Source: Alphaproteobacteria bacterium
GTDB taxonomy: Bacteria; Pseudomonadota; Alphaproteobacteria; Rhizobiales; Xanthobacteraceae
DNA length: 41,769 bases
Assembly: GCA_005884765.1 (NCBI GenBank)
Contig: VAZV01000204.1
Location: 1-41,769, forward strand
Direction: 5' to 3'
Shown here: positions 8,216-17,214 of the stretch, piece after piece
Layout: the number at the start of each line of letters is the position of its first letter
Numbering within the stretch: the first letter of the stretch is position 1
Notes under the pieces: generated by a model
What the model was told of the DNA's origin: nothing
The model's input: only the letters and a program-made list of their open reading frames with translations
Databases searched by the model: none
Position numbers and translations under genes: made by a program

Positions 8216-8642
8216 ACGCAGGCGTCTGTCGCGGCCGCGTGGCCGTTCGGACTCAATCTAAAAATTCAAGCCTTCCATGGTCACGCGCGATTGTCGACAT
8301 GACCAAATTGGTCATTGTTTGCTGGAGCTGTCTCAAACTTGCTCATGATGGATTGGAGCGAGAGTTTAAGTTTTTCAATCGGTTAGAAGGCGGCGTGTGC
8401 ACGACGTGTGCACCGGGAGATCAAGAAAAATCCTGCGACGGCCAATGCGAGCAGGCCTTCTGAAGTGGGCACGGTGGCGACCTGCACGACAAAAATTCCG
8501 GAGGTGCGCAAGCGACGGGCGATGAGCAGTCTCAGTTGTTGACCTTGGTCACACGCACAGTTATTTGCAAGCAAGCGGTACACTAAATCAATCTGGCACT
8601 GCCACGCCGGTTTTTGTCAGTAACGCTGGGGCGACTACCGGC
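8216..8642. other. non-coding remnant stretch
   Basis: No intact gene is visible in these 427 bases. A minus-strand frame ending at 8383 terminates in VPTSEGLLALAVAGFFLI followed by SRCTRR, which vaguely resembles a PEP-CTERM-like tail, and a plus-strand frame near 8570 is rich in Ser/Thr/Asn/Gly like a fragment of a beta-rich surface protein. Neither can be assigned. Confidence 0.4.
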
Positions 8643-9710
8643 TCATCCCTCACCAACATCACTATAAATAACACCGGCACCGGTAATGCTCATGTGATCG
8701 TGCAGCCGACTATCGTTTGCAATTACGTCATTCGGATATTTCGAACGGCCAAGCCGCATGAATGGCTTCTCGACCGCTCGCCACGATAGCCATGCCATTG
8801 GCGTGGTATAGATCAGCGTCAACAGAAATATCGTAGCGACGGCGATGGATGGGCTCAATCCAGCAGCGCCGATTGTTCTAGATGCAAGAGCGAGCCCGAT
8901 CGGATGAAATAAGTAAAAGCTATAGGAAATCCGTCCGTAGAAACGAACAGCGGCCAAATCGAGGGGCTTAAGAGCGTCCCGGCTTGCTGGCTTGCGATAA
9001 GAAAAATCAATGCCCCGGAATTGAGACATTCCAGAAGGATGATTGGCGACGTCTGTTTTTTAAGGCCACATATCACCATGACGATTGCAGCGCAGATGGC
9101 GGTCGCCGTAGTAAATCGATATCGCGGCGCCCTCATGGCGTGGAAGTGAAGAAGCACTCCGATCACGAAAGCATAGAAGGGCGCGAGATTGGTAAAGCCA
9201 CCGAGCAGGTGGACATACGGCCCCCAAAAAGACAGCGCTAAGCGAAACAGACCGCAATAAGTGAGACTACACCAAAGCGCTTGAACAGGATAACGCTGCT
9301 GAGGATCAGTGGCGCGGCCAGACATTCGACGGTGAGCGACCACATCACGCCGTTCAATGCAATGTTGAGTGCATCGAACGATGCTCGATATCCCACGAAA
9401 AACCCGAACTGCTTATAAAGGCACTGCGAGTAGAACGACGACTAAAGCCGCAGCAGGGAAAAGGCGAAGAGCGCGGTTCCGAAAGAATAGAAGCCAATTT
9501 GGGTTGTTCTCTAGCAACCGCGTCAAAACGAATCCGCTCAAGACAAAAAATACGATGACCGGCGCTAGGCCAGTTTGGTTCCACGGCGGTAACCTGCATG
9601 TCGCCGTCAATCGGCAGCGGACTGTCGAACGGCTTTTCCGCCCATTCCCACCACTGATCAAACGCGTCATCGTTTGCGGCCTTAATCCTTCGCGACGAAG
9701 AGGACATGAA
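8643..9710 (-). pseudogene. OafA-type acyltransferase (acyltransferase 3), frameshifted
   Basis: Pieces in different minus-strand frames line up in the order of one membrane acyltransferase. They are VIVFFVLSGFVLTRLLE and FFRNRALRLFPAAAL near 9560-9440 (N-terminal), then ALNGVMWSLTVECLAAPL near 9360-9310, then LGGFTNLAPFYAFVIGVLLH near 9210-9150, and finally FYGRISYSFYLFHPIGLALA with LSWRAVEKPFMRLGR near 8930-8740 (C-terminal). At least three frame changes and an in-frame stop near 9240 separate them. An intact protein would O-acylate surface polysaccharide or a lipid in the membrane. The gene is dead. Confidence 0.85.
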
Positions 9711-9726
9711 CGGCGAGTACCAACGC

Positions 9727-10143
9727 TCATCGTGGCCATCTGGGAAATATCGTTCTCACAATAATCATCGTGCCGTCGCGCTTCGAGTTTTGGAAATTGC
9801 GCTTCTCAACCTTTCTGCCAGCCCACGACCTATCCTCTAGCTTGGCATTGACATCACTCTCAGAAGGCTCGCTTGGCTTTTGAGTGACACGTCCCTCGGC
9901 GAGGGATTTGGGGGCTTCGGCTTTTTGGTCTTGGTTCGGTGCGAGAGCTGGAGAGTTTGAGTTCGTTAGAGAGGATCGTCCGACCTTCAGGGGCAGGACC
10001 TTCTGCGTGACAGCTCCCTTATACAATACTGATCGGACTGATCGGTCGGTTGTGATGATAATGCCCCATGCTATGCAGCCGCTCCCAATCACGAGGACAG
10101 CAATCAGGACGGCGACATTGCGCCACGTGAGGTTCGTGAGCAT
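9727..10143 (-). CDS. hypothetical single-pass membrane protein
   Basis: From the ATG at 10143 the product is 138 aa with one hydrophobic segment near the N-terminus (NVAVLIAVLVIGSGCIAWGI, about residues 9-28) followed by a charged, Lys/Ser/Glu-rich tail. The frame stays open upstream to 10242, but the hydrophobic segment fits better near the N-terminus from 10143. I do not recognise a family. It lies in the decayed zone directly upstream of the acyltransferase remnant and may itself be decaying. Confidence 0.4.
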   Translation of the reverse strand: MLTNLTWRNVAVLIAVLVIGSGCIAWGIIITTDRSVRSVLYKGAVTQKVLPLKVGRSSLTNSNSPALAPNQDQKAEAPKSLAEGRVTQKPSEPSESDVNAKLEDRSWAGRKVEKRNFQNSKRDGTMIIVRTIFPRWPR

Positions 10144-10272
10144 GGGAACGTCGGCCAGGGGCAAAGCCGGTCCGATAACGGGGCCCGTGGGCAGGCGTTC
10201 CAGCCAGATTGGGGAAAATGCTGGGTGCCGCGCGGGCCGCAACTCACCCTGGCCACCGGTGCACCAGCTCTT

Positions 10273-10542
10273 TCATCGGACGATGCTGCGCTTGCCGCGC
10301 GGCGCGATCTTCGGAGCTGGATTGCTATGCTGCAGCGCTAGCATGACGCCGATCCGCGCAAACATTGTCGGGCCGTTCAATTCCGCGACCAGGATCAAGG
10401 CTTCCATGGCCGCCTGCCACTCTGGGGCCGCGTGCTCAGCCTTCGGAAGCTTCGTGATGTAGTTGCCGGCGTCCCTCAGTGTGAGGAGTAGCTTTCCCTT
10501 CGGCACCGGAATCGGCTCATCGAAGGGGCGCGACGAGGACAC
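10273..10542 (-). CDS. conserved hypothetical protein, 89 aa
   Basis: Small soluble protein reading LTLRDAGNYITKLPKAEHAA and PEWQAAMEALILVAELNGPT, then MFARIGVMLAL. Proteins with this sequence pattern occur widely in Bradyrhizobium, often near mobile elements, without known function. No ribosome binding site is obvious before the ATG at 10542. It probably remains intact although it is surrounded by remnants. Confidence 0.6.
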   Translation of the reverse strand: MSSSRPFDEPIPVPKGKLLLTLRDAGNYITKLPKAEHAAPEWQAAMEALILVAELNGPTMFARIGVMLALQHSNPAPKIAPRGKRSIVR

Positions 10543-10544
10543 TA

Positions 10545-10680
10545 AAGCGGGATGAAGTTAGTTTGAATCGATTTTGGATTCCCAAATCAGGGCGTTTCTG
10601 ATTCACCATGCTGGCTGGGTTGGAGGCCAGCATGAATGGGCAAGCCTTACTCTTTGCTTGGGCGTGATTTCCAGATTGCA
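10545..10680 (+). mobile_element. IS630-like element, 5' end remnant
   Basis: The stretch has an inverted repeat CATGCTGGC (10607-10615)/GCCAGCATG (10626-10634) directly before an ATG at 10636 that reads MGKPYSL, the conserved start of many rhizobial IS630 transposases. Similarity ends after a few codons and no DDE region follows. The call rests on the start peptide and the position after a hairpin, so it is tentative. Confidence 0.4.
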
Positions 10681-11025
10681 CGCAAAGCACCTATCGAGAT
10701 GTGCGAAAATTTGATCTGGCTAGATTTCGCTGGCTGGAGCTAGCTCAAACTTCCGATGATGGACCGGACTGGCTGATCCAAGCTTGAGTTGCGCTACCTT
10801 TGATATCATGAGCTCAATCAGGACGGAGGCGGGACCGCGTAATGCCCTCGCGCTCATTAGCTGCCCGGGTCGAAGAGGAGATGCTCGAATCTCGTTCCGA
10901 CAGGATGCCGCGCAGACCCTCAATCCCATGTCCGGTATGTGCAGTGGTCCAGACGTGGCAGTTGCGAGCTGTCACCGCCGCTTGTGACCCAACGCGGACG
11001 TAAGTCCACCAATGGGCTGACGTGT
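10681..11025. other. intergenic stretch, nothing recognised
   Basis: About 345 bases between the IS-like remnant and the 3' end of the TonB receptor gene. Only short frames without family features are seen, and no clear terminator. Confidence 0.5.
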
Positions 11026-13353
11026 TTAAAATGCCCCGGCCACGGTAATCCTGATAGCCAACGGCTCGATCGGGTGCAGCACCGTGTCCATCACGCCGTT
11101 CCGGCACACCGCCGCGGGCGCCACCTGCACGGGAAAGCAAAGATTGTAGAGGCTGTCGGTCTTGATCAGCGAACCATAGGCATAGGTGATCTGGTTGGCT
11201 TTGGTGTTGAGCAGATTGAGCACGTCAAGCTGGATACGCCAGCCATTCTCATACCGATAGCCGAGTCGGCCGTTTAAGATGCTGGTAGCTGGCGAGCGGA
11301 ATGCATTGTCTTCGGTCAGCGGGCTGGAGCCGAGATAGCGCCAGCGCAGCGTGCCGAATGGTCCGGTCTTTTCGCCGAGCGTGATGCCGGCGGAAGCGAT
11401 GATCGCCGGCGCGTTCGGGATGTAATTGCCGGGCGCATTGCCGATCTGCGCCTGCGGGAAACCGGCGAGCGACTCAAACAGCGCCTGCTGGTCGCTGTCG
11501 AAGCCGACAAAGCGCGCGTGTGAATAGGCGAAGTCGGCATCAATATCGATCCACGACACCGGCCGATAGCGGTTGGTCCACTCCACGCCATGGCGCCGGC
11601 TGGCACGGCTTGCCGAAGTGTTGCCGGCATCGCCTTTGAACACGATCTCGGAATCCTGGTCGAGCATGAACACGCTGAGCGAGGAATTCAGCCCCGGAAT
11701 GATTTTGGTGCGTACGCCGGTCTCCGCGCCTTTGGTGCGAACCAGCAGCGGCGAGGCCGACAATTTTGTCGTGGGATCGGTCGGGTCTTCGGTGATGGTC
11801 GCGCCGCGGGCGTCGTTGGAATGCATGCCGTATCCAGCGCCGCCAAAGAATTCCGTCTGGTTGAAGGGACCGACAACGGCCGTGAATTTCGGACTGCCGA
11901 TGCCTGCGCTGGCCTCGCCGGAATTGTTGGCATCGAAGATCGAGTTGACGCGCGCCTGGTAGTAGTCGCCGCGCCAGCCGATAGTGGTCTTCAGCCAGTC
12001 CGTCCACTTCATTGTATTCTGCGCGTACATACCGACACTCCCTTCCCCGACCTTGTCGCTGCGGACATTGGAGAGAAAGCTGCGCTGGAAGGTGTCGCTC
12101 AGCGCCAGATCGATCGCGTCATAACGCGTCTGCACGCCGAAGGTGGTCTGCATCGGCAGACCCGCGAACGAGCCGTTCAGCGTGCGCGAAGCATTGGCGC
12201 CGGCCAAGATGCGGTCGTCATGCTGATGGAATTGATCACCGAGTATGGGATCGTTGAGGAAATAGGTGAAGTTGTTGAAGAGGTCGAGTTGGCTTTTGAC
12301 CACATAGGCGTTCGCCTTCCACGACCCCGCATCGTCGGTGCCGGCTGCGCGCGCCGACAGCGCGAAACGGTTGGTGTTGCCGCCGTCGCTCGGGTCCTCC
12401 GAGCCAAAGAGTCCGATCAGCGGGATCGCGCGCTGCGGGATCTGGTCGGTCGAATTCCATTTGTTGGAATAGGCAAAGCCCGTGAGCGAGAAGCCGTCGA
12501 GCGCGGTGCCCTGGGTATAGCGCACCAGTACGTTGAGCTTGCGCATGTCATCAGGATGGACCCAGGGCCCGTCATAGCTGCCGGCTTCTCCTGCGACCAG
12601 CACGGTGCCATCACCGGCCTTGGCAGAGTCCATGCCGAAGATTCGGCGATAGCCAAAGCTTCCCGCGGTGATCTGCGCGATGGCTTTCGGCACGCTGTCG
12701 ATCAGCCCGATATGCAGATTGCCAACGGAAGAGAAGTCCCCTTCGTCGGCGAAGTAGGGCCCTTTGCGGATTTCGAGCGCGTTGATTGTTTCCGGCATCA
12801 GCCAGTTCAGATCGGCGTAGCCCTGGCCATGCGCGTGGGTGCGCATATTGACCGGCACGTCGTCGACATAAATCGCGAGATCGGTGCCGTGGTCGAGATT
12901 GTAGCCGCGTAGAAAATACTGGTTGGCTTTGCCGTCGCCGGAGTGCTGACTCACGATCAGCCCAGGAACTGCCTCCAGCACTTCGCCCGGCCGCGTCACT
13001 GGGCGCGCGTTGAGGTCCTCGCCCGAGACCGTCATCTCGCTCGCCATGTTGGGCGAGCTGGCCGGCCCGGAGCCGATATTCGACGCGCCGGACCCCCCGA
13101 CCGTGACCTGCGGCACCGGCGGAGCGGTATTGGATGCAACCGCACGCGGCGCGGCTGGCGGCCGCCTGCGCGACTCGCGCTTCTGCAATGGATGCGGTTT
13201 CACTGAGGCCGCCGGGCCCTGCACTGTGATCGGCGGCAACGCTTGCGGCTTCGCGGTATCGCTATCGACCGGCGACTGGGCGAGGGCCTGATCTCCACAA
13301 AGGCCAAATGCGACGAGCGCGCCCAGCGTCAACTCACTCCGCCGTCGCAACAT
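11026..13353 (-). CDS. TonB-dependent outer membrane receptor, probable nickel (chelate) uptake
   Basis: The 775-aa protein has a signal peptide ending QALAQ, a Pro-rich linker, and a plug domain (about 105-235: RPGEVLEAVPGLIVSQHSGD, NQYFLRGYNLDHGTDLAIYV, INALEIRKGPYFADEGDFSS). The rest forms the 22-strand barrel, closing with the typical C-terminal aromatic residue (RITVAGAF). It would import a bound substrate across the outer membrane using TonB energy. The divergent neighbour is nikR and a perfect NikR operator lies between them, so the substrate is probably nickel or a nickel chelate and expression is repressed when nickel is sufficient. GGGGGCGG before the ATG serves as ribosome binding site. 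Confidence 0.93.
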   Translation of the reverse strand: MLRRRSELTLGALVAFGLCGDQALAQSPVDSDTAKPQALPPITVQGPAASVKPHPLQKRESRRRPPAAPRAVASNTAPPVPQVTVGGSGASNIGSGPASSPNMASEMTVSGEDLNARPVTRPGEVLEAVPGLIVSQHSGDGKANQYFLRGYNLDHGTDLAIYVDDVPVNMRTHAHGQGYADLNWLMPETINALEIRKGPYFADEGDFSSVGNLHIGLIDSVPKAIAQITAGSFGYRRIFGMDSAKAGDGTVLVAGEAGSYDGPWVHPDDMRKLNVLVRYTQGTALDGFSLTGFAYSNKWNSTDQIPQRAIPLIGLFGSEDPSDGGNTNRFALSARAAGTDDAGSWKANAYVVKSQLDLFNNFTYFLNDPILGDQFHQHDDRILAGANASRTLNGSFAGLPMQTTFGVQTRYDAIDLALSDTFQRSFLSNVRSDKVGEGSVGMYAQNTMKWTDWLKTTIGWRGDYYQARVNSIFDANNSGEASAGIGSPKFTAVVGPFNQTEFFGGAGYGMHSNDARGATITEDPTDPTTKLSASPLLVRTKGAETGVRTKIIPGLNSSLSVFMLDQDSEIVFKGDAGNTSASRASRRHGVEWTNRYRPVSWIDIDADFAYSHARFVGFDSDQQALFESLAGFPQAQIGNAPGNYIPNAPAIIASAGITLGEKTGPFGTLRWRYLGSSPLTEDNAFRSPATSILNGRLGYRYENGWRIQLDVLNLLNTKANQITYAYGSLIKTDSLYNLCFPVQVAPAAVCRNGVMDTVLHPIEPLAIRITVAGAF

Positions 13354-13465
13354 TTCCGCCCCCGATTTCGATACTACGGCGCGCCGCAGCTGCGCGACCG
13401 CCGTTCGCTTCCAGATTCACTAATCCTTCGTTAGCCTCTTGCTGAAAAGGACGCTAAGTTTCAAG

Positions 13466-13497
13466 AAGTATGATGTCAATTTGAATTCATCATACTT
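13466..13497. promoter_or_regulatory. NikR operator (GTATGA-N16-TCATAC)
   Basis: GTATGA at 13468-13473 and TCATAC at 13490-13495 are separated by exactly 16 bases, identical to the Escherichia coli NikR consensus spacing. The dyad extends to 10 bp each side (AAGTATGATG at 13466-13475, CATCATACTT at 13488-13497). The site lies 20 bases before nikR and about 110 bases before the divergent TonB receptor start, so it can control both. Confidence 0.92.
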
Positions 13498-13516
13498 GGG
13501 CTGCCGGAGACCACGC

Positions 13517-13972
13517 ATGCAACGCCTGACGATTACGATCGACGACGATCTTGTCGCCGAAGTGGACGACTTCATCGCGAAACACGGCTACGCCAACCGC
13601 TCGGAGGCGTTCCGCGATCTCCTGCGCAACGGCCTCGAACATTCCAGCCGTGAAGCGGCAGCCAACCGTCACTGCATCGCGACGCTGAGCTATGTCTATG
13701 ATCACGCCGCGCGCGAATTGCCGAAACGGCTGACCAAGGATTTTCACGAGCACCACGATCTCGCCCAGGCCACGCTGCACGTGCATATCGATCACGATAG
13801 CTGCCTCGAGGTCACCGTGCTGAAGGGGCGCGGCTCCGAGGTGAAGGCGTTCGCCGACCACGTCATCGCCGAACGCGGCGTGCGCCACGGCCATGTCGTG
13901 ATGATGCCGATCGAGCCACATGGCGGCCATAGCCATCCCCACGGCACCCGCGACAATCGGCAAATGCGCTGA
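13517..13972 (+). CDS. nikR: nickel-responsive transcriptional regulator NikR
   Basis: The 151-aa protein has an N-terminal ribbon-helix-helix DNA-binding domain (MQRLTITIDDDLVAEVDDFI, YANRSEAFRDLLRNGL) and a C-terminal ACT-like nickel domain. The square-planar nickel ligands are all present: H77, H88, H90 and C96, with the canonical H-x10-H-x-H-x5-C spacing. The C-terminus has an additional His-rich tail (EPHGGHSHPHGT). The ATG at 13517 was chosen over an in-frame ATG at 13439 because GGAGA precedes it by six bases and the RHH domain begins there; the upstream region contains the operator. It would repress the receptor gene, and itself, when nickel-loaded. Confidence 0.96.
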   Translation: MQRLTITIDDDLVAEVDDFIAKHGYANRSEAFRDLLRNGLEHSSREAAANRHCIATLSYVYDHAARELPKRLTKDFHEHHDLAQATLHVHIDHDSCLEVTVLKGRGSEVKAFADHVIAERGVRHGHVVMMPIEPHGGHSHPHGTRDNRQMR

Positions 13973-14154
13973 ACCGTGGCAACTCTGTTGGAGTCGGCTA
14001 TTGGCACGTTTGAGGCGCGCCAACTGGCTCTGAAGATGTCGGCTTATAGGGGCAGACCGGGAGTGACAGGCCGAGGGTCAAAGCGACGCGAATAAGCCCC
14101 GCTCAGACGCGACGCGCTCTTGCGAGGATCGACCGCGCCGACTCGTGTCAAAGT

Positions 14155-15102
14155 CTAGCGGTTAGGCAGCGGATACGCTGCATCCAGCGATTGAAGCTCC
14201 TGCGGTGTTAGCGTCAGTGAGAGCGCGACGGCGTTCTCCTTTACATGCGCCACCGAACCAGATTCGGGAATTCCAATGACGTTGCCGTTGCGAATGGTCC
14301 AGGCCAGCGCAACGGCGGCTGCCGAGCATTCGTGTGCTGCGCCGATACGTACAAGCGTGGGATCACGCAGCAGGCTGGCGCCGGTGCCGCCGAGCGGAGA
14401 ATAAGCCATCACCGGCATGCCGTGCTGCTCGCACCATGGCAGCAGGTCGTGTTCAATCCTGCGGTCGCCGAGGTTGTAAAGGACCTGATTGGTCGCGCAG
14501 CGATCGCCCTGTGGAATTTGGAACAGATCTTCCATTTGGGGGACTGTGAAGTTGGACACGCCCCAGGCACGAACCTTGCCAGCTGCACGTAGACTTTCAA
14601 ACCCCGCTACGACTTCGGAAAATTCAGCGTTCGGAGTTGGCCAGTGCAGCAAATAGAGATCGAGATGGTCAGTACCGAGCCGGGAAAGGGTCGCCTGACA
14701 AGCACGTGCCATGGCGTCTCCAGTGACCTCGTTGGCTTCCACCTTGGACACTACGAAGGCGCGGTCACGCTGACCGGCAATCACGCGCTTAATCAATTCT
14801 TCGGAACGGCCTTCACCGTAATTCCCCGATGTGTCAATCAGCGTCATCCCGAGCGAAAGGCCCGTGTACAACGCTTCTTCTTCGTCGGCTGCCGGATGTC
14901 TTCCCTGCCCAATACTTCCAGAGCCCTGACCGATCGCCGCGACAATGGTGCCGCCGCGAAACTTAACGGTCCGCGCTGCGCCCGTTAAGACGACGGCAGT
15001 CGCTGCATCGAGAGCCATCGCGGCTGACAAAGTCACCAACGAACCAAGCGCCACGTCATTGAATTCGCGCCGGTTTGGCAATCTCATATCTTTACTCTGC
15101 AT
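14155..15102 (-). CDS. Tat-exported aldo/keto reductase
   Basis: A 315-aa AKR-family protein. Catalytic residues of the (beta/alpha)8 barrel are visible: Asp in LIDTSGNYGEGRSEE with the Tyr four residues after the Ser-Gly, Lys in FVVSKVEANE and His in LYLLHWPTP. The NADPH-binding end IPESGSVAHVKENA is present. The N-terminus has NRREFNDVALGSLVTLSAAM, a twin-arginine-type signal (RREF followed by a hydrophobic stretch), so the enzyme is probably folded with its cofactor and exported. GAAGGGA lies just before the ATG at 15102. It stands between nikR and a decay patch; the substrate is unknown. Confidence 0.9.
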   Translation of the reverse strand: MQSKDMRLPNRREFNDVALGSLVTLSAAMALDAATAVVLTGAARTVKFRGGTIVAAIGQGSGSIGQGRHPAADEEEALYTGLSLGMTLIDTSGNYGEGRSEELIKRVIAGQRDRAFVVSKVEANEVTGDAMARACQATLSRLGTDHLDLYLLHWPTPNAEFSEVVAGFESLRAAGKVRAWGVSNFTVPQMEDLFQIPQGDRCATNQVLYNLGDRRIEHDLLPWCEQHGMPVMAYSPLGGTGASLLRDPTLVRIGAAHECSAAAVALAWTIRNGNVIGIPESGSVAHVKENAVALSLTLTPQELQSLDAAYPLPNR

Positions 15103-15204
15103 ACGATCCCTTCCGCCACGCCAAACGTTTTCGGTCGCGAAATGGTTCCTCTACTCGGCCGGCGCACGGAAAGGCTGCGGCTGAGGTAGTCAATATAAGG
15201 GACG

Positions 15205-15395
15205 TTCCGCTCCTGCTGGTTCGTAAGCGGCGCGGGCTCGGCAAGCCGGAGACCTTCAACTTCTTGGGCTTCACCTTCATTTGCGGCAAAACGCGCTCGG
15301 GCAAATTCCAGACCAAGCGGAAGACCCGAGGGGACCGCATGCGGGTGAAGCTGTGCAGGAGATCAAGCAGGCGCTGCGACGGAGCGTAAGTGCGT
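15205..15395 (+). pseudogene. group II intron reverse transcriptase/maturase, C-terminal fragment
   Basis: The frame reads RRGLGKPETFNFLGFTFICG then KTRSGKFQTKRKTRGDRMR, the highly conserved thumb/X-domain segment of group II intron-encoded proteins (LtrA type). After a frame change near 15345 the continuation VQEIKQALRR appears in another frame. Neither the reverse-transcriptase catalytic YADD region nor the intron domain V/VI RNA is visible nearby. Confidence 0.8.
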
Positions 15396-15544
15396 TAGCT
15401 CGCAACCAGTGTTGCCAAAGAACCGACATTCACGATTTCCGATTGTTAGATCGAGTGCCGTTTATTGCACCCCTGATTCGAATTAGCCGCAAGGTTAAGA
15501 ACGCCCTTTTCTTTGGGCGAACGCGCTCGAAGCAACGACTGGTC

Positions 15545-15769
15545 ATGGGTAAATTGCCGGCTCGACGCTTTCCTGTCCAAAGCGAAATTCAGAAATTAGA
15601 AAACGAACTGAACGCCTTTAACGAGCGGATCGCAGAGTTGGAGGATGAAGGCCACCAGAGTCATGCAATGGACATTTTGAAGGCAAATGCGTTGGATTTT
15701 GCGCGTCGGATAGATGAGTTGCGCTGCATATTAGTTGAATCCACTTCAAAAGACGAGACTGCTCGCTAG
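15545..15769 (+). CDS. small coiled-coil hypothetical protein, 74 aa
   Basis: The product is mostly charged helix with heptad-like spacing (SEIQKLENELNAFNERIAEL, FARRIDELRCILVES) and is likely a short coiled-coil protein. The frame is open further upstream through the intron remnant, but the ATG at 15545 fits the start of the helical region. No strong ribosome binding site is seen. Similar small helical proteins are frequent in rhizobial accessory DNA. Function unknown. Confidence 0.45.
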   Translation: MGKLPARRFPVQSEIQKLENELNAFNERIAELEDEGHQSHAMDILKANALDFARRIDELRCILVESTSKDETAR

Positions 15770-16295
15770 GCCTGAAAGGCCACTCGCGATAAGCTTCTTT
15801 TGGTCGCGCGCTGAGAACGAGCCGCCATGACGTGTATCCGACGATCTATGACCACCATCCGCTCACGAGAGGGTGGTGGCGTAGAAATCGGCGGGCTCAT
15901 ACTCTCATCTGTGCTACGCTGTCTCCAGAGCTGCGTTTCCATCGAGCGCTACGTGGGCAGGGGGCCGTCGGCGCATTGGCTGACTACGTTCTTGAGGACG
16001 CCCGCTGCCTCATGCCGATGTCGCTCTATGTAAAGCCAAGTCGGCGTCGTATGAGGGTTACGGCAATGGACCGGAGCGCTTGTTGTCACCCAGTTTCGGT
16101 AGCCAAGTGTCAGTCTTGGTGTTCTTTAGCTCCCAAAGGATTTGCCGGAGCGGCAGCGACGAAACCAGGCTGTTGTTAGACAAAGTGCAGGTGACGAATT
16201 CAATTGGTAGCCCTCTTGGCGGCCTTGAGGGGATTGTTGACCGAGTTAAAGTGGCAAATTCCACGGCCGTGGCCGGCCAACTGACGGTTACCTGA
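15770..16295. other. intergenic region with unassigned open frame
   Basis: About 525 bases without a recognised gene. A plus-strand frame running from before 16080 to the TGA at 16293-16295 (reading SFGSQVSVLVFFSSQRICRS and ending STAVAGQLTVT) directly abuts the next ATG in the same frame. It may be the degraded N-terminal extension of the permease or an unrelated fragment. Confidence 0.4.
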
Positions 16296-17123
16296 ATGCG
16301 GGAACTCCTGTTCTTCGTCGCGTCGAGCTTCTGGGCGGGCGCCGCGCATGCGGCGACGCCGGGTCACGGCAAGACGATCGCGGCCGCCTACATCGTTGGC
16401 GCGCGCGGCAAGCCGATCGACGCGGTGATCCTAGGAATTTTCGTCACGCTGTCCCACACCAGCGGCATCGTGCTGGTCGGTGTGCTCGCCTCGCTCGGCT
16501 CGACCTGGCTGCGACCGCAGCGCATCGAAGCCTACCTCGCGGTCGCGGTGGGCACCCTGGTGATCGCGCTCGGCCTATGGATGCTTTGGGTGCAGCGCGA
16601 GCTTGTCGCGCTCGCCATGGGCGAAGCCGGCGAGCCGCGCGATGGCACTAATCAGGCGGATGCCCACGCGCGGAATCACGCTCACGACCATACTCACGAC
16701 CACCCGGAGAGCCATGGGCACGGCGGGGCCGTGGTCTGGCACAGTCACGGATTCGGCAAGGTCCACTCACACCGGCTTGACGTCGCGACCGAGAACCGCC
16801 CGAAACTGCCGGTGCTGCTGGCGCTGGGCATTGCGGGCGGCCTGCTCCCCGACCCAGCCGCGCTGGCGCTGCTGCTCGGCGCGCTGTCGAGCGGAAAAGT
16901 CCTGCTCGGCCTGGTCACAGTCGTCGTGTTCAGTCTCGGCTTCGCAGCAACGCTGGTGGTGGTCGGCATTGTTGCCGCGAAGGTGGGCGAAAAGGTGCTC
17001 GACTGGCTGGCCAGCATCTGGTTGATCCGCGTACAGATCGCCATCAGCCTGCTGATCGTCGGCATGGGCGTCGTACTGACCATCCGCGCGGTGTCCGAGC
17101 TGGCGGTGTTGCCGGCAGGCTAA
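16296..17123 (+). CDS. NicO/RcnA-type nickel-cobalt permease with His-rich loop
   Basis: The 275-aa membrane protein has six predicted membrane segments. TM1 carries the family motif ATPGHGKTIAAAYIVGARGK and TM2 carries LSHTSGIVLVGVLA. A long cytoplasmic or periplasmic loop between TM3 and TM4 is a metal-binding His cluster (HARNHAHDHTHDHPESHGHG, then HSHGFGKVHSH). This is typical of RcnA/NicO transporters, which export or import Ni2+/Co2+. With nikR and the TonB receptor about 3 kb away a role in nickel balance is likely; direction of transport cannot be told. No good ribosome binding site precedes the ATG, and some homologues carry an N-terminal domain, so 5' truncation is possible. Confidence 0.85.
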   Translation: MRELLFFVASSFWAGAAHAATPGHGKTIAAAYIVGARGKPIDAVILGIFVTLSHTSGIVLVGVLASLGSTWLRPQRIEAYLAVAVGTLVIALGLWMLWVQRELVALAMGEAGEPRDGTNQADAHARNHAHDHTHDHPESHGHGGAVVWHSHGFGKVHSHRLDVATENRPKLPVLLALGIAGGLLPDPAALALLLGALSSGKVLLGLVTVVVFSLGFAATLVVVGIVAAKVGEKVLDWLASIWLIRVQIAISLLIVGMGVVLTIRAVSELAVLPAG

Positions 17124-17214
17124 ATTTCTAGTGCTCCAATTCCGAAGCTCGCACCACCTGGCGGCTCCTACGTTAGCCGCCGGTGACATAGGAACTTCAA
17201 ATCCACCGCACTGG

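Noticed and set aside
8383..8583. Short minus-strand frame ending in a PEP-CTERM-like tail
   Set aside because: Only the hydrophobic end with basic residues fits; the Pro-Glu-Pro motif is missing, no export signal precedes it, and it lies among remnants.
11590..12912. Plus-strand open frame of 440 codons opposite the TonB receptor gene
   Set aside because: Antisense shadow of a clear receptor gene; composition dominated by Ala, Arg, Gly and Val without any family pattern.
13354..13465. Cobalamin riboswitch before the TonB receptor
   Set aside because: No B12-box-like sequence is visible, and the region has a perfect NikR operator instead.
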